Below are positions 44,990 through 58,800 of a stretch of 64,000 bases of DNA, one piece after another. The DNA lies in contig NC_088295.1 of assembly GCF_032854445.1 (NCBI RefSeq), positions 34,938,510 to 35,002,509 of the forward strand, read 5' to 3'. Within the stretch, counting starts at the first letter, position 1. Every line of letters begins with the position of its first letter. The stretch is from Liolophura sinensis (lineage: Eukaryota; Mollusca; Polyplacophora; Chitonida; Chitonidae). The translations under genes and the position numbers were made by a program. The notes under the pieces were generated by a model. The model was not told the origin of the DNA. It ran no database searches and worked only from the letters and a program-made list of their open reading frames with translations.

Positions 44990-45435
44990 ATGTAGAGATA
45001 TCATTTACTTCATTAGGTTCCTGGAGCTACACACACAAACAGGGGGCATGTTTACCCCTAATACAATGGAAAAGAAAATTTGCTGTGGAAGTTTTGTCAC
45101 TGATTGTAATCTTGGAATTGCTGATTCTGCCTTATCCCTCATTACAAGCCTGATTGACTTGCTGATGAGTGTCAGTATTGAGCCGTCCTTTAGGCACACA
45201 GCATACGAAGGGTCGGGTGTTATTGGCATGTTCCGATGGCCGCTTGAAGCGGTACATCCCCTAATTTCAGGAGTGCCATGGCGTTGGACATGCTGTCTGT
45301 GTAAACTCGGCCATCACCAGAGATTCCTTCTAGACAGTTGTTGATGAAAACTGTGCAAGCCACTATAGTGTTGACCAATATGTCCTGTGTGCCCGCAGAG
45401 CAAAACATCAAAATTAAGTGTATTTCCTCTGCTAT
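44990..45435 (-). pseudogene. Unidentified broken open frame
   Basis: A minus-strand frame from about 45435 to 45192 (includes DGRVYTDSMSNAMALLKLGD) stops at TAA, and a second frame with equally protein-like content (includes ITPDPSYAVCLKDGSILTL) continues immediately to 45005. One frameshift near 45235 would join them. I do not recognise the protein. It could be a decayed retrocopy, a transposon piece or chance. Confidence 0.25.
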
Positions 45436-46794
45436 CTAATATTTAAAAATCACGAACATTTTAGGCATTATGCCTTGGTGCTATATTGTGTTTTATAGAT
45501 TGATGAAATACTGTCTTTTACAATTCAGCCGTGGTGAAATTTTAACATGTACAGTGTACTACTTCTCAAGTAAAAGAAAGATTAAAGAATAAGCGTGCTT
45601 GCTAACATACAGACATCTTCAAGAAATACTGCTAATGTATAGCTGTTTTAAAAAACAGAAAGACAGTCTTGTTTTGCTGGTAGATCAGCCTGTCTTGTGT
45701 ACTTAGTATTGATATAGTATTGATATTACTTGCTTGTCTGCTGTACAAAGTGCATGGGCCTACTTGCATATATACATGTCCTCTGTAGAAACTAGAGTTC
45801 AAATGTGAGTCTAGTGTGTAAGATTTCTTGCAGACTCATGCTTTGCACTCTCACCGGTGTAAAGTTCCAATTTGCCAGATAAAGCATAACATTTTTTTTA
45901 ATATACATACATGTACATGCAGATATGGAGGCTGATGTTAATTTAATCTGATGGATTTTCTGTGCAAATGAGAGGATTTTTTTCTAAATTTGGTTCTACA
46001 ATTTCTGTGTGGTTTGAAAAATATATTCTGGTACACTACCCATCTGAATTTCAAATATATTCCATCTAAGAAGTTTGACCGAGAACCTTCTATATCACCA
46101 TGTTGTTGACCTAGAAACACGGTTTTACCCTTTAGCCATCTTTTTTTTATGTTGAGAAATCTTAGCCACCTATCAAAGACGAGAGGCTTTATTGAAATCA
46201 CACTCGTTAATAGCAGTAGATTAACTACCAGATCAATTTGCCATTACAGTGTGTTATCGTTGGAATGAAAGCGTGCTTACTCCACCTTCTCTGTCCTTCT
46301 CCCAGATCAGACTCCAAAACCAAGCATGTCTGCAGATATTGGCCAGTATAGTTGAGCAATAACCCTTTGATGAGGTACAGTCAGGAGCTTGTGTTCACGA
46401 CCGCGATACGTGCGAGCTCTCTGTCCAAAACACGCCCCATCCAGCCAACTATTGGATGTTCAGAATCGTCCTTGGGGTACTGGTTGCATTTGTCCTCCAG
46501 CCGCAGTGTACTGTGTATGGACATTAATTGCAGTTTCAAGTTGACTTCTTGCACCCTCCTAGTCCTGCTCCTAGGAGTCATTTCTAAAATTTTGTAACAT
46601 TGCACTTCTGTCTTCAAAAATTGTGATAGTGTTTTTTTTCTGGATTTAGTTTTATTCATATCTCTAAGGGAGACACTTCTACAACTTCTACAAGTCTTAA
46701 CAGCTGAACTGTGAAACTCCAGGATTCGTTGTAAGAATTGTGAAGTTATCTGTGACTCCAAAGAGTTTGTTCTGAAGACAGAATTGTTTCATGA

Positions 46795-46833
46795 ATGATG
46801 GCATCAGAACTCACTCAAGCTCTGAGGAATGTG
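46795..46833 (+). CDS. PAPSS candidate first exon A
   Basis: Encodes [13 protein letters not shown] (or from the second Met, 46798) and ends at GTG/GTAAGT in phase 0, matching exon 2. An upstream ATG at 46791 is out of frame with it, which weakens the call. Confidence 0.5.
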
Positions 46834-49800
46834 GTAAGTCTTTCATCTGGAATGTTACATGTATGTATGCCATTTCTAAGTCGACCAACAGTTAACAGTA
46901 CAATACAGGTGTTAATTCTTAAAAATCAATTAGATGGTTCAGGTCTGGCCTGACGTCAGGAGGTTTGCCAGGTAACCTAAGGACAAGGGTTTACTTCAGA
47001 TAATCCAGGTTTCATCTACCCTCTCATTAACCTGACAGTCGTCATAATAGAGAAATTTCAGATGAACATTACAAATCAATAAAATCATTAAGACAAATCA
47101 AAATAAGTTTGTAGGTTGCTTGATATACAGCTTACATGGCCATCTATCCATTTAGCTCTCTTCTCCGAGCATTGTTAATTTTTTTCCTTAGTGTAGCTTT
47201 CATATTGAGATATATTCTGGTGGCTGGGCTATGCTGTTAGATACATCTATGCTAAAACATGGATATAACGTCGATATACATATGTAGTGTCATGACAATG
47301 TCAACTTTTACAGTACATGCAGAGGTTGTTCATTTTGTGATATGTAGAATGTGTGTCTAGTTCAATTGTCGTAAAACAAGTTCTAGATTGTTATAAAAGT
47401 TTATTATTATCAGCTTAATCTGTAGTAAGTATGAAGACATACCACATAATGAAGTTCATTATTCAGGTACATTTCACAATTTCAATGTAGCACATGGACA
47501 ACACTAGGTGCATTCATTTCACATGAAGAAAGAATTGTATTTAAACGGTATTTTATAGTTTGCCGGCCAAATTACCCGGAGTGTTTTTTGCCTATTAAAA
47601 ATTGCATGTTATTTTTACTGTACATGATAACCTGGTTTGAAGCTTTAAAAATGTCCAGTTTCTTGTCCTTGTGCTCTTGTTTGTGTTTTTCTTGTAAGGT
47701 AAAAATATTTGGCCAGGTGTTGAAAAAAACATTTTAAGCTCATGCACATCATATTCTTAACATATTTGTCTGTGTTTATGGAAAGATGATCTGGGTTAGC
47801 CAGCTGACAGTAGATCAATAACTTTTGTTTTTCTTCCAATATGCACAGATGATGTGGTAAAACAGTAGTTAATGGGGAGAGACCCTGAGGGAAAGGACTG
47901 CTGTTGCATCTGTCATAACAAAATATGACACATACTTATGGTAGACTACGCCTCCTGCCCAGCTCCTATTCATCCTCTCCCCGTAGTCCTGGCTGCCCCA
48001 CCCCAGCTCCAAAGGCATGCTGCCCTATTATCACACGGTCAATCCTCATATTGAAAATTATTGATATTTTGAGGTGACACATGTTAAAGTGAACATATTG
48101 ATTAGAGCTAGCTACATGTACATAAGATACCTATCCATGTACTTGTGCACTGCCACATCAGCTGTCTTCCTATTGGTCTAATTTTTTAAATAAGCGCTAT
48201 ATAGGTGTTATCGTTCATATCTAACTGCAATAATACTACCTGTGGTCGCTAAGAACGGAGCCTCTTGGCTGATGTCCTACCGGATTGCATTCATCAGCAG
48301 TGTAGAAAGATAACCCTGTCCAGAGAACCTATAATATTATTCATCGTCAGTCACAGCTAGTAAGATTATTTCTTGTCAGTCACAGCCTGCTCAGTGTTAA
48401 ACATAGCTGTCCAAGATCCACACATCTAGAGATAACATGTTTGGATTTCAAGTAAGTATTTTTGAGTTTGACAATAGCCTACAAGGTAGGGAAATTAAAA
48501 ATTTTGTAGATCATGTAAATATTTGGTTTTGTCACTTGTCTTTTATGAGACAGTAGTGATGCTGATTTCCATTACCCGATATATTGTGTAGCATGTAAGA
48601 GAGTATTTAATACTGAATTTGGTGAGCTCCCTAAAAGGATCAAGAGTTCTTCAGCATTTTTATGAGAAAGAAAAACATGTTTGTTCTGATCTAAGCCAAA
48701 AGAAAAAAAAAGTATTTTATAAATTGGGTATTTTTTGGCATAACAGAAAGCATGTCAGATGTGTATGGGAGAGAAAGTTTTTAAAAACATCAGAGCATAA
48801 TTCCACAGTTAAAACTCAGGTTTGATAAATCAGATGTATCATTAATCATTTGTCAATCCTTGGAAAATCTCAAAACTCATTTTATGACAATTCTCTGAGC
48901 CTTTGAATGAATGATTATGGTTTAGTGCCACGTTTGGCAATTTTACAGCCAGACTCACACTTTGAACTTTTGAGTTTTAAAGATCAGCTTGAGTGGAGTA
49001 TTACTTTTATGACATTGCATAAGTATAGATAGCTTTGGGGTATTTAAAAAGTTTTTGGGCATTTTGTGCTCTCAGTCATACTGACACAGCTGCTACCTGT
49101 ATATAATATTAACTGTTTATCTGATAAATGTAGTACCTGTTCTCTGTTTTTGAGATTAATGTTGGCTATCGTGATCTTATCATAGTTGTGTATGTAGCGG
49201 GTTATACTTTGAAAGACTAGTCTGCTTTCTATAATCCCAAAGCTGATAGTTTTGAATGGTAGTATGTGCACATTTTATCTAATAGCTCCACAGGAAATAG
49301 TTTTAGTGGATAAGTCGCCTTAGAACCTTAGTGTATAGGAAATTATTTTCCCCCCAAAATCATTATTCTCTTTTAAAGTGCATTTATTTGAGTCAGTTGA
49401 GAATCGTGAATATCAGTGCATATGAACATGGAAATATTTTAGTATGTGCCAAAAAAAAAGGATTTTTTATTTTATGTACACAATGGGTATCACATGAAAT
49501 ACATGTACATTGGGGATTGGGTAAACGTCTGTGTGTTAGGGGGAACGGTGGGAGCTAATTAGGCAGTATAGTGCTTTATTGGCCAAGTCTGACACCTGTG
49601 GTGCATTAATTCCCAGTGATTATGCTGTATGGCAGAAGCAGCTACCTGTTGGAACATGCCCTTGTGCAATGATCTGGTCAAGTAATGTTCCATAGATTGA
49701 CATGTCATTCTACGTCCTGCTGGGCTGCCCCACCCACTTTTGAAAAGCCCAGTTATTGCAGTAGTCACATGCTCAGACCAGTGACATACTTGTCATTGTT

Positions 49801-52800
49801 ATTTCTATAAAGGCTGGTGTCCTTGCTTTTCTCTGCCCACATCTACATTGAGCATTTAAGAGGACATACGTCCATGAATGCACATGTACTGTATAAGTTT
49901 TCACTGCCCCAGTTTGAATAGTAAGTCTCCTCGATTACATTGAGGTGTACACACAGATTGCTAGAAGGCGTTAGTGGTACTGGTCCAAAGATTGTATAGG
50001 AACTGTATGTCATAGAGATAGCCTAGCTCTGCCGTAGAAGGTACCAGCCAAAAAGAAAAGAGAGCAATTTTATATCAACTTACAGACCTACAGAAGCCAG
50101 AGTTTAGTGTGAGCAGAGTGTTGAGCTGAAGAAATGGACATATTTGGTGTGGGCAACAGAGGAAAGGTTTGTACATTTACTTACTTGTAGGCTGTGTGAA
50201 AACCACAGCATCTACATGTGATGAACAGATGGTGTGTTGTGGCAGGTTGTTGATCAAATTGAATCAACTTTCTGAGTCAGTTTTTAACCTCCTGTAGACT
50301 AAGAGCCATATGTTTTATTATTTGCCATCTTCCAAGACTGTATGTGTACAACTACTGTAAGGTCAGATGAACTTTGTCGTTGAATATAAAGATTAGACTA
50401 CATGCAGTTCAAACACAGCAGTTATTTTAACCCACAGCTGTGAAAACTTATTCTTACCCAAATTTTAGTTTGTCAGTGTCAAATTATTTAAAACAGTATG
50501 CCCTTTCTAGCAGTTGTAGTGGTATAGGCCATTCTCAAAGCAATTTCCAAAGTACAGTTGTACCGGAGTATAGTTATAGTGTTACTGGCTGCAGAGCAGC
50601 TGTTTAATTCACCTGTATGGAATATGATTGAAAGTATTCAGCATAGATCTACTTTATAAATGTATGAGATACATTATGTTTGCTTTTGAATCTAAATGTA
50701 GTGTACACAAACTCCATGTGCATGTGAAAAATCCTTTTAAATGCTAGGCATTCATACCTTGGTCAATAACTAATAAGCCTAAATTATTTATATGCAGTAA
50801 TACGACATGACACATATATGTATGTGCATGTGCATAAATATTCCTGCTCCATGTTCAAACTGGTTTCTGTTCCTCTGAGAGATTTCATAGACTTAACTGT
50901 ACAAGTACAACTGATAACACTAAGACATTTATATAGCTGTTCAACAACTTGTATGTATTTTGTGTAAGCTTAATTTCCTTCTATATTACACAAAAGCGCG
51001 TGTGATAATCATAAATTTGAAATTTCCTAGACTTGAATGGGTAAATTGTATGCACAGGTGCAGTTGGTAGATGCCTGTATATCTATATGTAGATGGTGAA
51101 GTTGACCGTGTGAACTTCAAATTGCCTGAGTTGCTTCAAATCTGCTAAATATCAACTCTTGCGTCTCAGCTGTTGTTTAAAGTATATTGTCTGCACAGAT
51201 CAGCTTATACTTCAAGTCAGTGACCCTGGAAATCATCACTGACCTTTGGCTCGGACATGAGTAAACTTCCATCATTTTACCTGTGCAAGGTCAACCTTTG
51301 AATTAGGTCAATCCTCTGGGTTATCATAAAAAAATGATTTCCATTAAGTGAATAAGCTTAAAGCCATTGGGTTAGTATTCTTGTATGATCTTTAACCTTG
51401 ACATACATGACATGAAAGTTTGTCTAAATCATGTGGTGACGTTTAATGAAGTCCATGTTCACTACTGATCAAGGATCTTTTCCTTGGTCTTATTCCTCGT
51501 GTGATTATTGGAGAAAAGAAACTGAGTGGCTTTTTGGAGCCATTTTGCTTTTAACCTAGAGTACTTGTAGCATATTGTGCTAATTGATTTTTTTTATTTG
51601 CTTGATTTTTACCATCTATGGAAATCTTTATCTACTTCATATTATGCATATACCTGTAATATTGATTGACAAATCTCCAGGTACAGATCTAGAATCTTAT
51701 GTTTTATGCATTATTATTTGTCAGTACTTTAATCAGGCTGTTTGTGTAGCAGAATACTTTCCTTCTGTTTGGTTGGCACAGTTTGCTCAGAGACCATATG
51801 TACTGGTCATTGCTTGTGTATGTCTTTACATCGACTTTACAGATTGTGTATGTCTTTACATCGACTTTACGGATTGTGTGTGTCTTTACGTTGACTTTAC
51901 AGATTATGTATATCTTTACATTGACTTTACAGATTATTTATGCCTTTATATTGACTTTACAGATTGTGTTTGTCTTTACATTGACTTTACGGGGCCTCCG
52001 TGGCTCAGTCGGTTAAAGCGCTAGCGCAGCGTAATGACCCAGGAGTCTCTCACAAATGCGGTCACTGTGAGTTCAAGTCCAGCTCATGCTGGCGGCCGTA
52101 CGTGAGAAGGTCTGCCAGCAACCTGCGGATGGTCGTGGGTTTCCCCCGGGCTCTGCCCGGTTTCCACCCACCATAATGCTGGCCGCCGTCGTATAAGTGA
52201 AATATTCTTGAGTACGGCGTAAAACACCAATCAAAAAAAAAAAAAAAAAAAAAAAAAAACATTGACTTTACAGATTATGTATGTCTTTACATTGACTTTA
52301 CAGACCATCTACACGTAGATGCCTTCAGTGCATGTATATGTAGTATAGCTACATCTATAACAGAAGGACAAATTTGTACGCATAAATCAATTGTCCTATC
52401 ATTTCCTTTAAATAAATTCGAAACATACATGTAGGATGCCAAACTGTAGCCCACACAATGTTATTGACAAAAACAAAGTCTCAAGAAAGCGTTGACTTTA
52501 GTGAAAGTGGACCCAGCATGGAAGGAAATTAGTGGTTAGTATATTAGAGAGAGCTTGATCTGGTATGACAGAACTGCTTGTATGCATGAAGGAAGTTTAT
52601 ATATTGTATATAAATAACACTAAGGTATAATCATCACTCATCTGCATAGTTGTGCCCTGAGTAATCATATTGTTGCAGCTAACAAGTTTGCTTTGATCTG
52701 AACTATTTGGAAGACAAGCTGGCACAGGCGAGCAGCAGGATCAGTATCTGGGACATCTGATTTGCTTTATTTTAATAAGCGCCCAAGGGACCACTGAGGG

Positions 52801-55800
52801 GTCATTTTCTGAAGGCCACATTTTGTGAAGACATTGAATGTTGGTCATGCACAATAGTACATGAACTGCATGTTCAAGTCCATTAACCCTTAATTTGCCA
52901 GTGCTCCACACTGTAGTCTGTTCAGCTAGTGTGGGAAGTTGTGGTGAAAATGAACGTGTTACCTGTGGTAGACAATCCTGAAAATAGGATTGGCATAAGT
53001 TTGAGAAGAAAATAAGTTTGCAACAACAGAAATTAGTGACCGCTTTGAAGTACCATCAGGAAAAGAAATTAATGTTGTAGTTGTATAGACCTGTATGTAC
53101 ATGTATACGAATGTATACCTAATTACACTACATGAATAGTGATGCAAAAGTAACATGAATCATTGAGTTATCCATCTATGATAACCTTCAGAGTACAAGC
53201 GTTGATGTATGTCTTGTGAAGTCCCTGGCATGGCGTATGACGGTGTTATAGCGAGTTCGTGTAGCTCTATTATGGGGTTAGGACTGTCCTCTGCTGAGTT
53301 TGTGTAGCGTCAGCATAGTGTAACTAATATGTGAGCGTATGTCTAAAGATGTCGTGATGTTATGTGCTAATTTAACATTTGATGCACAAGCAGGTTCTTA
53401 CACACGTACGGTGCTTGTGTGGAATATGTGAATGGAACTGGTCTGCTGGTTCAGTTCAGTGATAGGTGTGGTTTGTGTGCGAGGACAAGTTAGCTTGTGT
53501 GTAAACTCTACAGGTTTCCAACCACATTGTCTTGGTAGGCCACCGACAGGAGCTATTTTATGCATGAGTGGATCTGTGCAACCAATATTTTGAAACATTC
53601 TGAGAGAAATACTGAGTGTAGAAAAATAATTGAAGTTTTATGAAGCTGGCATCTTTAGTAACACTAAAACATATATTTTAATCGTCATTTTCTTCATAAT
53701 TGTGTGCATGAATTCCACTGAAAAAAGTGCTTTAGTGGTGGAAAAGATTGAAGATTTACAGTATTCCTTCAGCAACATCCTTAAAGAAAGTGACGTACTG
53801 TTATGTGTGAAACCATTGTTTTTACATTCTGTAGGTCTGTATGCTTTGGGTTGACCAGCTGTAGAAATATGAGATTGTTTACTTTGTAAAATGTACTTAA
53901 TATGGACTCAGCTTTACATATTGGTGGACGGTTAAAAACTGGGCCACACATGACTAAGTACAATTCAGCTGAGTGTTTTTTTGTATGCACAGATCATTGA
54001 CTAAAAAGGCTGACCTGGTGGTTGTAGTATGCTGTCTGGGTGAACAGAGTACCAGACTGATATAACAATACCCTGTGTACATCCTGATGTGTACATGTGG
54101 TGTTGTCTTCACCCACACGGATAACTGTTAACATAAAACCACATCATGACAGTGATAACAGGATAGAAAAGCTTAATAGGACATATTACATCAGTTTGAC
54201 CTTTATACGTGCTGGTATTAACAAGCCCTAACCTTTATGTCCTTCTTTATGACCGATATAAAACAGGACATAAATGTCAAAAGTGAGACCAAGTAGGACG
54301 ATTTGTAGGTGTATGGTTTCCATTTTCTTACGATGATCTTTGATCTGTGTTGTTGATAAGGAGGGGGTGGGGGAGGGGATCAGAATGTAGCACTGCATCC
54401 ACTGAACCTACAGAGATAGTTGACAGGATTTTTACTTATACTTTTGTGATTTCACGCAAAATCATTACATTAATTAAAAAAATGTGGACATGTACATGCA
54501 TCTGTAAAAAGTGTTTCAAAAATCAGCGTTACCTATTGTACTAGTGACAACAGTAAAGTCTGTTTTCTTCATTCTGTAAGGATGTTTTGTTGCTAAATCT
54601 ATAAAGGTGTATAAACTACGTGTGTGTGTTTGCACATAATTACATGTACAGGTATTTCACAGAACCGTTAACCTGGACTTGCATGTACCAATGTATGTTC
54701 ATGTACAGTTTATTTTTTTTCTCTCTGATCATGTCTGCCCTGAAGTGCTTCTGAATTGTTTTAAGTGTTATAATTTATGTTGTAATTTTATAATGTTACA
54801 GGGGGTACAGAGAGCGACAAATGTGGTGTTCCAAAGTCACCATGTATCCAGAGACAAGCGTGGTAAAGCTCTCGGCCAGAAGGGAGGCTTCCGTGGGTGC
54901 ACCATCTGGCTCACAGGTATGTGCTCATCGCACACACATTCTCGTTATGTTAAGAAAGATTTATGTTAGGAATTTTATCATTTTGCCTTGTTTTTGCTTA
55001 AATCCCGTTTATTTGGTTTACAGGTGTTTTACTGTAACATTTCTCAGCTATAGATGTGTTCTTGTAACTGATGTAAATTACACAGTTAAACCTCAACAAC
55101 CACAGGCATAATGAATGTGTTTTGGCATAATTATAGTGGAATGTTAACTGATCTGAACATGCTGTTTCATAACTTCTGTTAAGTTATTACATGCCCATTA
55201 CTGAACAATGCAATTTGTTCTTCAAGGTTGTATGAATTATGTTTTCAATTGCATCTAAAGTTATACTTTACTGGTTTAATGTGTTGAATAAACGATTGAA
55301 TGATTATGGCTTAACGCCAGTTAAACAGTATTGCAGCCAAATCTTTATCAAGAAAATGTTTAATACCAGGAGACAGTAAACAAATTTGTTGATGATTTGG
55401 GGTATATACTTGTGGTAGAAAGATCATAATATTGACCATTCCATATGATAGGATTGTCTGGTGCTGGCAAGACCACCATCTCTTTTGCTCTGGAGGAGTA
55501 TTTGGTTGGTCAGGGCGTCCCTGCCTACAGTCTGGACGGAGATAACGTCAGGACGGGGCTGAACAAAAACCTCGGCTTCACCCAGGAGGATCGTGAGGAG
55601 AACATCCGCCGTATCTCTGAGGTGGCCAAGCTCTTCGCTGATGGAGGCATCATTTGTATCACCAGTTTCATTAGTCCCTTCTCCAAGGTGGGTCAGCTGA
55701 TAGGATGTCAGGCCATCAGTAAAAAATTCCTTGTTGAGGGTAACCCAACCATGATAGGGTTAGGTGGTTGGAATGTCTTTTTTTATTTTTATTTTGTCTA

Positions 55801-58800
55801 ATAAAAGAGATAAGGATTTTACAGAAATTTTACATATTTTTAATGATGTCCCCCTGCAGTAGAGTTTCCCATACATAAAGACATGATATAAAACAAATCT
55901 GGAATACCACAGGGACAAATTGAAATTCTATCCAAGACATTGTTTAGGGTAATATGTACTTCAGATTAAGATTCTTCTAACCACATTCAGTAGAAGAAAA
56001 AGAATGTGTTGATCAAAATTAGCTCTAGCAAATAATAAAAACAAGCTGAGAATAATTTACTTTTTAACTCAATGTGTATTATCATTGTATTATAACATTC
56101 TATTATCAAAACATGATCATCAGTTTGCTTTTGTTATTACACATAGAACAGATTCACATCTTCATGGTACTAAAATCTCTTTTTTGGTCATCTGGATATA
56201 GGACAGAGAAAATGCCCGCAAGTTACATGCTGAAAGTAACCTGCCTTTTGTGGAATGTTATGTGAACACACCGCTCAATGTCTGTGAGGCCAGGGATGTT
56301 AAGGGACTGTACAAGAAAGCCAGGGCTGGAGAGATCAAAGGTATGTAGGACAAAGGCATTGGGGTGGATGGGACCTCAGTTTCTACTTGTACTCTTGCCT
56401 TTGCTAACATTTTGTTAGCCCTCAAACTTGAATATTGAGTTTTGGTTGGGTTTTGTTGTCTCTACAAGGTATAGAAAGCAAATCTATTTAGGGAAACGCT
56501 TTTTGTAAGGAAAAATCAGAGGAATATTGAAAAACTGAAAATGAGAATATTGAGAAGGCAAAATGGTGCATCCTTTGTGTGTAACATAGTTTGATTTTTC
56601 AAAATCTACAGACATTACAAGTTTATAAGCTTTTTGGTCATTGTTTATTTCCCACATATACATATGAAGTGTACAGCTGTATGATGACCTGCTGTATATT
56701 GCCAGGTTTCACTGGAGTGGATTCCAGCTATGAGGCCCCAGAGAACCCAGATGTGACCCTGAAGGCAGGTGACCTGAGTGTGGATGAATGCGTGCAGGAG
56801 ATAGTCAAGCTCCTTGTTGACAAGGTCAGTTTGATCAATTTGTTTTAAATTTCAAATTTAACATCATTTTTATTTATTTTGGAACCTACCAGGGAAACTT
56901 GCTGTTTAGGTTTTGTGCATTCATGAATTCAGTGCCAGTAATGGGTCCGATATCCTACCTGTATGTGATGGGATTTGATTCGCTATTATTATTAGGGACT
57001 GTCAATCTGATTTATTTCCTTTGTTGGGCAATGTGGCCTGAAGCGAAAACTGACTGGCCCACATGCCTCACTTATCACAGGACGGACTTGGTCTCTCGAC
57101 TGAGCATTATTTGGAAAACTTGTCAAATTACATGTGCCGCTGTATAAGTTTGGGGAATGCTTTGTGCCAAATTGGAGTTTAAGTTGAGAGATCAATTGGT
57201 AATTTGGTTGAATTGGAAAGCTGTCTGGTTGAGGCGCCAGAGACTCCTCAATCATTATTGGCCAACTGTTAGAGACAACTGAGATCAATATTAGAGGGCC
57301 TGGAGGAGGGGGTGCCGTTTACCTTAGTTCATCTGGAGTCAAACGACATTCAAAATCAATATTGGGGTTTTAGACGTTAACCTGGGATACACTTAAGAGA
57401 GGCTTCAAAACATAAGGAAATGGCAGCCTTTGCACTTTCAACTGCGCAGAGTGCGCATTGAAAATTGTGCCACTTCCTGTGTTTTTTCTTGTAAGTATAG
57501 TTTGAACCATTTTACAGAGCATTAAACCACATAAATAAACTAATTGAAATGCTCTCTTGTCATGAATCTTAGACTTTGTATCCCAGCCAGTGTTGTTCTC
57601 TGTCAAAAAAAAATATGAAATAATTGTATGTTAGTTTTGTGTGTGTGATATTTTCAGGAAATCTTGCCTTCTGCAGTGAAAAACAATGTTCGTGAGTTGA
57701 TGGTACCAGAGAACAGAGTGGAGGCTGCCAAGGCTGAGGCAGAGGCTCTGCCAGCCCTCAACATCACAAAGGTAACAAATCCTAGACTAGCAAGTAAAAA
57801 ATGCTGCTGCTGATGTAGCTATATTTTTGTCATGTCAAGTTTGAAAAGCTCTGTGCCATGTTAACACAATATTTATTCCACATTGTAAATTTGTTGTCAT
57901 CTGTCATAGTGAAGTTAACTTGTCATATTGTGTAAAATCCATGTCATTTGCTGGAAGAAACACTATTTGGTATTGAATAAAAAAAAATATGGCCTGTACT
58001 GGAAAAGTCTGTAGCTACATGTAAGTGTTGGTTAAATTAGACTAAATGAACTGTCCTTGAAGTTGATTTTGAATTTAAGTTTAAAAAAATGAAAAATTAT
58101 TTATAAGTGCAAAGTAAAGAAAGAAAAAAGCAGTTAAAATGTCTGTGGAGATGTCTTTACTTCACATTTATAATTGAACCCACTATCAGCCTAAACTGTA
58201 TTGATGTTGTTGCAGCTGGACATGCAGTGGCTGCAGGTTCTGGGTGAGGGATGGGCAACACCCCTCACTGGTTTTATGAGGGAGAGGGAGTACCTGCAGT
58301 GTCAGCACTTTGGATGTCTCCTTGATGGTATGTCTTTACACTTGAAATATGTCCTAAATGGTGTATGTCAAACTCTGAAGAAATCATTATTTGAAGTTCA
58401 CTTTTGCAAATTAAAAGAATTCTCATAATTCTCTGTACCTGGTCATATTCTGTGTCAGTGGGGGCTAATTTCCGTAAATATTTTAGAAAAATTTCTGTGC
58501 TCCTTTTTTTAAACGAATGAATGATTATGGCTATTATTTGCTGATAAATAGTCTAAGTGCATGCCATTCTTTTCTGATTTAAACCTTTCAAAATGACCAA
58601 ACTGTACAAGTGTCTACAATTACTTCTCATGCCGCCAGGTGGAGTGAGCAATCAGTCAATCCCGATTGTCCTGTCATGCAGCACTGAGGACAAGGAGAAG
58701 CTCCACGACTGTGCAGCCTTCACGCTCCGTTATGAGGGAAAATGTGTGGCCATCATGCGAAGTCCAGAGTTCTACGAGCATCGTAAAGAGGAGAGATGCT

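Larger units (their letters stand above)
46834..54801. other. Region before the first shared PAPSS exon (8 kb)
   Basis: Holds two further candidate first exons, a 30-bp minisatellite with an inserted SINE, and an R7 repeat. No other gene is visible. Confidence 0.5.

Noticed and set aside
51584..52024. 146-codon frame with [10 protein letters not shown] repeats
   Set aside because: It is produced by a 30-bp minisatellite and ends inside a SINE; no start context, splice signals or homology.
54361..54378. G-rich tract as a quadruplex
   Set aside because: Only three G-runs, short of the usual four-run rule unless a run is split.
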